Assembly (NCBI GenBank): GCA_002383485.1
Contig: DFYY01000042.1
Coordinates: 177,581-189,947 of the forward strand
DNA length: 12,367 nt
From: Bacteroidales bacterium UBA4070
Lineage (GTDB): Bacteria > Bacteroidota > Bacteroidia > Bacteroidales > VadinHA17
Direction: 5' to 3'
The translations under genes and the position numbers were made by a program. The notes under the pieces are model-generated. The model did not search any database and was not told where the DNA came from. It saw nothing but the letters and a program-made list of their open reading frames with translations. This document shows positions 1-5,380 of this stretch, piece by piece (position 1 is the stretch's first letter; each line of letters begins with the position of its first letter).

Positions 1-1905
1 ATTCCGCTGAACGCACAGGTGCGACTGCCCAGGCTGATCAGCGACGGCATGGTGCTCCAGCGAGATACCGAACTGAAGATATGGGGTTGGGCTGCGCCCG
101 GGGAAAATATTGCCATCGAATTCACAGGTAAACAATGCACCACCACGGCTGATTCATCCGGTGAATGGATGGTGATACTTCCGCCAATGCAGGCCGGCGG
201 ACCTTATAAAATGACCCTGACGGCAAGCAACAGTCTGACGGTAAGCGATATTCTGATTGGCGACGTATGGCTGTGCTCAGGGCAGTCAAATATGGAACTG
301 CCGGTCAGGCGTGTCAGGCCACTTTATGAGGCAGATATTGCTGCGGCGGAAAATAACTCAATCAGGTCGTTTACAGTTCCAAAGACTTTTGTCTTCACAG
401 GACCGCAGAGCGATCTGCCAGGAGGCAAATGGACGGCTGCGGACCCGGAGACGGTTCTTGACTTTTCCGCCGCAGCATGGTTTTTTGCCAGGGAGATCAA
501 TCAAACATACGGAGTGCCTGTAGGACTTCTGACATCAGCCTTCGGGGGTTCTCCGGCCGAGGCATGGATAAGCGAAGGGAGCCTGAAGGCATTTCCTGTA
601 TACTATGATGAACTCAGGCAACTGAACGAAGACTCCTACATAAGCAATATTGAAAAGGAAGACCGCCGGCGGATTGCCGAGTGGTACAGCAACCTGCAGA
701 AGGCTGACACAGGCTACCAGACAGAGGGAGTGAGATGGCATGATGTGAACCTGAACACTGACGACTGGAGCAGTATGACCGTTCCGGGTTTTTGGTCAGC
801 AACACCGCTTAAAGGAATCAACGGAGTCGTTTGGTTCAGGAAAGAGATTGACATCCCGGCATCTGTCGCCGGGCAGCCAGCTACGGTCAACCTGGGGAGG
901 ATCGTGGATGCGGATTCTGCTTTTCTGAACGGCACCTTCATCGGTTCAGTATCCTACCAGTACCCCCCGAGATGGTACACGGTACCGGAGGGTATCCTGA
1001 AAGAGGGAAAAAACATCCTGACGGTGAGAGTGATCAGCACCATCGGTGACGGTGGCTTCGTGCCGGACAAGACCTATGAACTGACAGCCGGTGACTTTAA
1101 AATGAGTCTCGAGGGAGAATGGAAATACAAGACAGGTGCCGTGATGCCCCCGCTGAGAGGCCAGACCTTCTTCGGCTACAAGCCCGCAGGGTTGTATAAC
1201 GCGATGCTTGCACCGCTTCTGAACTACAGGGTGAAGGGTATACTCTGGTACCAGGGCGAGTCCAATGCCGGCAAGCCGGAAGAGTACAGAAGCCTCCTCC
1301 CGGCACTGATCAGGGACTGGAGAAAGAACCTCGGCCAGGGCGATCTGCCTTTTCTTGTGGTGCAACTTCCTAACTTCATGGAGGCAAGGGATACTCCCTA
1401 TGAGAGCGGCTGGGCGCTGTTCAGGGAGGCACAGACTGAGGCGCTGAAACTCCCCGCTACCGGAATGGCAGTGACATACGATATAGGTGAATGGAATGAC
1501 ATACACCCGCTGAACAAGAAGGATGTTGGTGTCAGGCTGGCACTGGTTGCAAGAAAAGTTGCATACGGTGATTCAGAGGTGGTAGCCTCAGGCCCCACTT
1601 TCCGATCAATGGTGGTAAGGGGCCGGAAAGCAATTATTTCGTTTGACAACACCGGATCAGGACTAACGGTCCGCAATGGCAGAAGACCCGGTCATTTTGC
1701 AATAGCAGGTGAGGATATGACGTTTGTATGGGCAAAGGCCAGGATCCTTGGGAACCGGGTAATTGTCAAAAGCCGTGCAATCAAGAAGCCGGTGGCTGTC
1801 AGGTATGCCTGGGCTGATAACCCGGTTGGTGCCAATCTCTGTAACAGGGAGGGACTGCCGGCAGCACCTTTTCGTACTGATCAGGCAATAGGCAGTAGGC
1901 AATAG
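1..1905 (+). CDS. Sialate O-acetylesterase family SGNH esterase, 5'-partial (probable xylan/glycan acetylesterase)
   Basis: The frame is open from base 1 (I-P-L-N-A-Q-V-R-L-P), which looks like the end of a signal peptide (N-A-Q) followed by the mature start. The true start is therefore upstream, and the GTG at 19 is not it. Residue numbers below count from that GTG. The block GDVWLCSGQSNME (81-93) carries the likely catalytic Ser90. WYQGESN is at 410-416. NDIHP (493-497) supplies the likely Asp494/His496 pair. Residues about 235-345 form an inserted beta-sandwich like a glycoside hydrolase family 2 sugar-binding domain, usual in this family. The family removes O-acetyl groups from sugars in the periplasm or outside the cell. 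Next to a GH10 xylanase and SusCD, acetylxylan is a likelier substrate than sialic acid (inference). It is convergent with the minus-strand cluster, 29 bases from the nearest gene. Apart from the truncation it looks intact. Confidence 0.9.
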   Translation: MPLNAQVRLPRLISDGMVLQRDTELKIWGWAAPGENIAIEFTGKQCTTTADSSGEWMVILPPMQAGGPYKMTLTASNSLTVSDILIGDVWLCSGQSNMELPVRRVRPLYEADIAAAENNSIRSFTVPKTFVFTGPQSDLPGGKWTAADPETVLDFSAAAWFFAREINQTYGVPVGLLTSAFGGSPAEAWISEGSLKAFPVYYDELRQLNEDSYISNIEKEDRRRIAEWYSNLQKADTGYQTEGVRWHDVNLNTDDWSSMTVPGFWSATPLKGINGVVWFRKEIDIPASVAGQPATVNLGRIVDADSAFLNGTFIGSVSYQYPPRWYTVPEGILKEGKNILTVRVISTIGDGGFVPDKTYELTAGDFKMSLEGEWKYKTGAVMPPLRGQTFFGYKPAGLYNAMLAPLLNYRVKGILWYQGESNAGKPEEYRSLLPALIRDWRKNLGQGDLPFLVVQLPNFMEARDTPYESGWALFREAQTEALKLPATGMAVTYDIGEWNDIHPLNKKDVGVRLALVARKVAYGDSEVVASGPTFRSMVVRGRKAIISFDNTGSGLTVRNGRRPGHFAIAGEDMTFVWAKARILGNRVIVKSRAIKKPVAVRYAWADNPVGANLCNREGLPAAPFRTDQAIGSRQ

Positions 1906-1910
1906 GCAAT
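1883..1910 (+). repeat. Heptanucleotide tandem repeat, 4 units of AGGCAAT
   Basis: Four direct units of 7 bases: AGGCAAT, AGGCAGT, AGGCAAT, AGGCAAT. The array covers the last codons and the TAG stop of the esterase. Because 7 is not a multiple of 3 and each unit junction contains TAG, an array of this kind puts a stop in every forward frame within three units. It encodes the final residues A-I-G-S-R-Q of the esterase, which look like an addition to the normal C-terminus. Confidence 0.75.
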
Positions 1911-1934
1911 GGTGAAAATGCTATATATCACTGA

Positions 1935-2648
1935 TTACCAATAGATCGGAGGCTTTCGACTTTCAGCCTTCCTCCCCCTGTAGATGCAGTTTTTGTCATC
2001 ACAAAGATTGCACTGGGAAGGAGCATACTCAACATCTCTGCCGATGCCGATGATGCCGCTGACTGATTTTACCGGATTCATGAGGGCAGATTCGGTGAGG
2101 GTGATACCGCAAAAGTTATCGGGGAAGAAACTGAAAAGCTTATGCTGTTCGGCAACGTCCCAGCCACAATATCCGGGGCTGAACCGGTTGGTGATTTTCA
2201 ATCCTTCGCCGGCAACTGCAAGACGCAGTTCCTCCTGCATCCTGTCAGCAGCGTTCTCAGCCGCCTCTGACCCTATTACATCATACACATACCCGCGCAG
2301 GAGGTCACCCTCCTTCATGGTTCTCCGGCTTTTCTCACCTACTTCAGGGCCGGCCGTGCAGATGAAGAGAGCCGCCCTTTCAGACTTCTTTATCTGGCTG
2401 AAGACAATGGGTTTGACATCAAACACTACTCCGTCTATATCAATTGATTTGTTGCCAGGATTGCATGTTAACCGCTCAAAAATAATATATTCTGCCCTGA
2501 CCTCCCGAAGATGCAGGAGCTCTGCCGACACCTCCGCGATCAGGTCGGTGAGAGGCTCAGGCGCCGTACCCGGAGAGTATCCCATGGTTTGTGCCAGGGC
2601 TTCAGTACCAGGCAGAAGCTCACGGAAGGTATAACTGAACCTGTTCAG
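1935..2648 (-). CDS. Stand-alone methionine synthase (MetH) AdoMet-binding reactivation-domain protein
   Basis: It resembles the C-terminal activation domain of cobalamin-dependent methionine synthase, which binds AdoMet and remethylates cob(II)alamin after reductive capture. The clearest motif is RFSPGYCGW (155-163), matching the R-x-x-P-G-Y AdoMet-binding block of MetH, followed by AEQHKLFSFFP. The helix GSEAAENAADRMQEELR also fits the family. Near the C-terminus is C-x2-C-x4-C (Cys213, 216, 221), a possible metal or Fe-S ligand set. The first ATG is at 2585 (216 aa), but coding resemblance continues upstream in frame (L-N-R-F-S-Y-T-F-R-E-L-L-P-G-T-E-A-L), as in homologous proteins with this N-terminus. 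The best upstream start is CTG at 2648, which overlaps the TGA of the preceding gene as CTGA, a spacing like the common ATGA overlap; this gives 237 aa. No MetH catalytic module is fused to it, similar in layout to the separate Thermotoga maritima protein TM0269. Family confidence is high; start confidence is moderate. Confidence 0.83.
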   Translation of the reverse strand: MNRFSYTFRELLPGTEALAQTMGYSPGTAPEPLTDLIAEVSAELLHLREVRAEYIIFERLTCNPGNKSIDIDGVVFDVKPIVFSQIKKSERAALFICTAGPEVGEKSRRTMKEGDLLRGYVYDVIGSEAAENAADRMQEELRLAVAGEGLKITNRFSPGYCGWDVAEQHKLFSFFPDNFCGITLTESALMNPVKSVSGIIGIGRDVEYAPSQCNLCDDKNCIYRGRKAESRKPPIYW

Positions 2649-3490
2649 GATGGTTTTGTGGCTTGATAATGTTCGATGAATCTGATTGCATAATCGTCTC
2701 TCGCCAGGACGAGATCAGCTGCCCGTACCAGCCCCGAAATCTTCTCCGGGTTGGCGATCGGGCATGTGAGGCCACACATGATTGACATGGCCATGTAGGC
2801 GTTGTTGATGTTCTCGCGGTTGGGCAGGCCGAACGAGATGTTGCTGGCTCCCTGAGTTATGTTGTGCCCCAGCCGGTCATGTACCAGCTTTATCGTTTCC
2901 AGGGTCACCCTGCAGGAATTCGGATCAGCGCTGACAGCCATAGCCATCGGGTCAATAATCACATCCTCCTCCTTTATGCCGGCACGTACTGCGCGTTCAA
3001 TGATCTTCTCAGCTATCCTCAACCGTTTCCCGGGATCATTTGTAATGCCGTCGTCATCAAGTACAAGGCCTATAATTGCCGCCCCGTACTCCCTGGCTAC
3101 CGGGAGGAGTTTCTGCAGTGAGGCCTCCTCAGCGTTAACCGAATTGATGAGACATTTCCCTTTCGCCACCTTCAGCGCCGCTTCAATCGCCTTCGGATTC
3201 GGGGAATCAAGACATAGGGGTATATCGAAGTTGTCCTGAAGGGCGATCACGGCCTCGGGAAGAAGTGTTTCATCATCAACACCCGGGTATCCGACATTCA
3301 CGTCCAGAACATCTGCCATGGCGCCAATCTGAGTTCGGGCAAGCTCCAGCATGTAACTGAAGTCTCTCTCCTGAAGAGTCGAGACCAGCTTCCTGCGCCT
3401 TGTCGGGTTGATGCATTCCCCGATTATTACCACAGGTCCCTCGGTGTCAATTGCAACCTCTCTTGTTATTCCCCTCAGTACAGTTATCAT
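2645..3490 (-). CDS. Methyltetrahydrofolate:corrinoid protein methyltransferase (pterin-binding, MeTr/AcsE-like)
   Basis: A 281-residue single-domain TIM barrel of the pterin-binding (DHPS-like) family, close in size and sequence to the acetogen methyltransferase AcsE and to the folate module of MetH. It should move a methyl group between tetrahydrofolate N5 and cobalt on a corrinoid protein, in the cytoplasm. Residues equivalent to those that hold the pterin in Moorella MeTr are present: Asp95 in LCLDSPN, Asn116 in INSVN, Asp180 in IIDPM, and the N5-contacting Asn217 in GASNISFGLPNREN. GECINPT at 24-30 is the N-terminal family signature. It starts 27 bases after the corrinoid protein gene, its natural partner. 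Its stop overlaps the proposed start of the reactivation-domain gene. The direction of methyl flow cannot be read from sequence. A biosynthetic dihydropteroate synthase is unlikely given the MeTr-specific motifs and neighbours. Confidence 0.92.
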   Translation of the reverse strand: MITVLRGITREVAIDTEGPVVIIGECINPTRRRKLVSTLQERDFSYMLELARTQIGAMADVLDVNVGYPGVDDETLLPEAVIALQDNFDIPLCLDSPNPKAIEAALKVAKGKCLINSVNAEEASLQKLLPVAREYGAAIIGLVLDDDGITNDPGKRLRIAEKIIERAVRAGIKEEDVIIDPMAMAVSADPNSCRVTLETIKLVHDRLGHNITQGASNISFGLPNRENINNAYMAMSIMCGLTCPIANPEKISGLVRAADLVLARDDYAIRFIEHYQATKPS

Positions 3491-3517
3491 CTTTACAAAT
3501 TGCTTCAGCCAGCCTGT

Positions 3518-4183
3518 TCACGTCAGTGTTTTCAGGTATTCCACCGCTCCCTGCGGATCGGGTGAGTAGAAGTCGGCACCTATTTTGCGGCAGAAATCTG
3601 CTGTAACAGGGGCTCCTCCCACGAGAATCTTCTGACCGGGGAATCTCTGCCGCAGTTCAGCCACGCTTTTCCGCATGTTTTCCATCGTAGTTGTCAGAAG
3701 GGCAGAGAGTCCTATAACTGCTCCGGGGTGCTTCTCGGCAGCCTCGATGAATTTCTCAGTGCTTACATCCACTCCCAGATCGATAATCTCCCAGCCGCCT
3801 CCTTCTATCATCATGGCTACCAGGTTCTTTCCTATGTCATGCAGATCACCTGTCACCGTACCGATGATAAAAGTGCCTCTCCGCTTTGTCTCGCCGGTGA
3901 GGTAATAGGGTCTGAGGTGTATCATTGAACTGTTCATCGCCTTGGCCGCCATAAGCATCTGGGGAACAAATATCTCGTTTCTGGAGAACTTCTGCCCTAC
4001 TCTTGACATGGCAGGTATGAGGGCCTCCTCAAGAATTTCTCCAGGGCTTATGCCATCATCGAGAGCATGACGCGTCAGCTCAAAGGCCCCCTCCTGATCC
4101 TTCATCGCAGGAGGGTAAGGCGATTTTATATCAACCTTGCCAAATTCCACGCAGGTTAAGAGTTTCTCTAGAAGCTGATCCAT
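3518..4183 (-). CDS. Corrinoid (B12)-binding methyl-carrier protein, MtaC/MttC/MtvC-like
   Basis: A 221-residue cytoplasmic cobalamin protein that shuttles a methyl group between two methyltransferases. Residues about 30-95 form the helical cap domain (RVGQKFSRNEIFVPQMLMAAKAM), and about 100-221 the Rossmann-like B12 domain. The base-off/His-on signature is complete: D-L-H-D-I-G at 113-118 with cobalt-ligand His115, then S-A-L at 160-162 and Gly-Gly at 189-190. Length and layout match corrinoid proteins of methylotrophic and O-demethylase systems and the cobalamin module of MetH. Its ATG lies one base after the TGA of the GH10 xylanase gene (TGA-A-ATG), so co-transcription and translational coupling are likely. 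The next gene is its folate-side methyltransferase. No substrate-side methyltransferase (MtaB, MttB or UroD-like) lies in the window, so the methyl donor or acceptor is unknown. Confidence 0.93.
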   Translation of the reverse strand: MDQLLEKLLTCVEFGKVDIKSPYPPAMKDQEGAFELTRHALDDGISPGEILEEALIPAMSRVGQKFSRNEIFVPQMLMAAKAMNSSMIHLRPYYLTGETKRRGTFIIGTVTGDLHDIGKNLVAMMIEGGGWEIIDLGVDVSTEKFIEAAEKHPGAVIGLSALLTTTMENMRKSVAELRQRFPGQKILVGGAPVTADFCRKIGADFYSPDPQGAVEYLKTLT

Positions 4184-4184
4184 T

Positions 4185-5288
4185 TCAGAAATTTATAACA
4201 GTAAAATAGGCCTGTTTCGGTACCAGGTTCACATCAAAGAGCAGGGGGTAGTTCTTTCTTCCCTGCACCGGGAAGTTATCGAGCCAGGTGTGGTTGTCAG
4301 CTATACCCCAAATGGTTATGCCTGAGATATCATCTTTGAAGGTCCTGAAGATCCTGAAGAATCTCCCGTAGGCAATAGCCTGTTTTAGGGCGATATCAGA
4401 TGTGTATTCACTCTCAGGGTCACTGTTTGAAGGGTAGATTGAGACGTCAAGTTCACTTATCCGCAGTTCCACTCCGGCTTCCTTGTATCTGTTCAGAGCG
4501 GCCGTGATAAGGTCATCAGACGGTGCGTCAATGTTCCAGTGGCCCTGCAAGCCCATGCCGTCAACAAGACCTCTGCCCTTCAGGTCGACCAGGAGATTGT
4601 AGATTTTCTCTCTCTTTGTGGCGTTGGTAGCCGAGTAATCGTTATAAAAGAGCTTTGCGTCGGGATCGGCGGCCCGTGCTGTCTCGAAGGCTTTATAGAT
4701 ATAGTCAGCCCCGCAGATCTGATACCAGATAGTATTCTTGTAGGTACCGGATCCGTCGTCAATTGCCTCATTGACTACATCCCAACCATATATTCTGCCT
4801 TTGAAATGAGTCATTACGGTTATAATATGTGTCTCCAGTCTCTGCAGCACAAGCTCTTTTGAAGCAGGTACTGCTCCGTCCCTGAAGACCCAGTCAGGGA
4901 CCTGGTTGTGCCAGCATAGTGTATGTCCGAACACCAGCATTCCGTTAGCACCTGCAAAGTCGACCAGCCTGTCTGCCGGACCGAAGTTAAAGACCCCTTC
5001 AGAGGGCTGCAGTGTTGACCATTTCATCACATTTTCTGCTGTGATGCTCGCAAAGTGGCGTTTCAGAAGCGCCACCCCGGCGGGGTCATCCAGTGATGCC
5101 GGCTCAATGGCGGTGCCAATGGCGAAGTATTCATTACCGGCATAATAATCCTTCAGCCCTTCGGTCACCTTATTGTACTCTGTCACATTCTGCGGCCTTG
5201 TATTCACTTCAGGCTCCGGTTCCTCGCCGTCACATGCCACCAAAACGGCCATCAGGGCCAGGGCCAGAAAATAAAAAATATCTCTCAC
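4185..5288 (-). CDS. GH10 endo-beta-1,4-xylanase, lipoprotein
   Basis: Glycoside hydrolase family 10, retaining, cleaving internal beta-1,4-xylosyl bonds. Numbered from the chosen GTG start (367 aa): HTLCWHNQVPDWVF begins near 122; WDVVNEA carries acid/base Glu174; ISELD carries nucleophile Glu279; TIWGIADNHTWL near 325-336 is the C-terminal GH10 signature. A hydrophobic signal segment ends in L-V-A-C, so the protein should be lipidated on Cys19. Acidic residues right after the Cys (D-G-E-E-P-E-P-E) suggest surface export in Bacteroidota. The frame is open further up to an ATG at 5378, but that stretch encodes a terminator hairpin and a likely promoter and puts 30 odd residues before the signal peptide. 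GTG at 5288 is therefore preferred; TTG at 5324 is another option. The stop is one base before the corrinoid gene. It lies behind the SusCD locus, as in known xylan loci of Bacteroides. Confidence 0.93.
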   Translation of the reverse strand: MRDIFYFLALALMAVLVACDGEEPEPEVNTRPQNVTEYNKVTEGLKDYYAGNEYFAIGTAIEPASLDDPAGVALLKRHFASITAENVMKWSTLQPSEGVFNFGPADRLVDFAGANGMLVFGHTLCWHNQVPDWVFRDGAVPASKELVLQRLETHIITVMTHFKGRIYGWDVVNEAIDDGSGTYKNTIWYQICGADYIYKAFETARAADPDAKLFYNDYSATNATKREKIYNLLVDLKGRGLVDGMGLQGHWNIDAPSDDLITAALNRYKEAGVELRISELDVSIYPSNSDPESEYTSDIALKQAIAYGRFFRIFRTFKDDISGITIWGIADNHTWLDNFPVQGRKNYPLLFDVNLVPKQAYFTVINF

Positions 5289-5321
5289 TGCTAACTTTTT
5301 TTGATTCCGGAAAATATTCGG

Positions 5322-5352
5322 CAAAAATAGGGAAAAAGTGCCCGTGGACGAA
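5322..5352 (-). promoter_or_regulatory. Putative Bacteroidota promoter for the xylanase-corrinoid operon
   Basis: Minus strand: TATTTTTG (5329-5322) matches the Bacteroidota -7 consensus TAnnTTTG exactly. Nineteen bases upstream is TTCG (5352-5349), one mismatch from the -33 box TTTG. Predicted transcription starts near 5317, leaving a leader of about 30 bases before GTG 5288. That leader is A-rich (AAAAAAAG) without a clear Shine-Dalgarno site, usual for this phylum. The -33 box lies in the terminator loop and the -7 box just past its T-run, so the two elements overlap. Confidence 0.5.
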
Positions 5353-5363
5353 GCCACGGACAC
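5333..5363 (-). terminator. Rho-independent terminator of the SusCD/glycan-binding operon
   Basis: On the minus strand, a 10-base-pair stem (GTGTCCGTGG / CCACGGGCAC, one T-G wobble) closes a 6-base loop CTTCGT and is followed directly by TTTTT, then CCC and another T-run. It lies about 18 bases after the stop of the four-IPT lipoprotein gene. It separates the binding/transport genes from the xylanase-corrinoid genes, although some readthrough is possible. Confidence 0.85.
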
Positions 5364-5380
5364 TTTAACCTGAACCAACC

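Noticed and set aside
946..1506. Open frame of 186 codons on the minus strand inside the esterase
   Set aside because: The plus strand here encodes the family motif WYQGESN and the catalytic Asp/His block; the antisense product resembles nothing recognisable.
1948..1972. Inverted repeat GGAGGCT ... AGCCTTCC near the convergent gene ends, considered as a terminator
   Set aside because: The stem has a bulge, lies within the coding 3' end of the reactivation-domain gene, and has no T-run on either side.
1984..2634. Open frame of 216 codons on the plus strand opposite the reactivation-domain gene
   Set aside because: It is a shadow: the minus strand carries clear MetH-family motifs across the same bases, and the plus-strand product is Ser/Arg-rich with no recognisable family.
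2645..3490. Biosynthetic dihydropteroate synthase (FolP) as identity of the pterin-binding protein
   Set aside because: The motifs LCLDSPN, INSVN and GASNISFGLPNREN match methyl-THF:corrinoid methyltransferases, and the gene sits beside a corrinoid protein gene.
5289..5378. ATG at 5378 as the start of the xylanase
   Set aside because: The added residues translate a terminator hairpin and promoter-like DNA, and would put about 30 non-signal residues before an otherwise good lipoprotein signal peptide.
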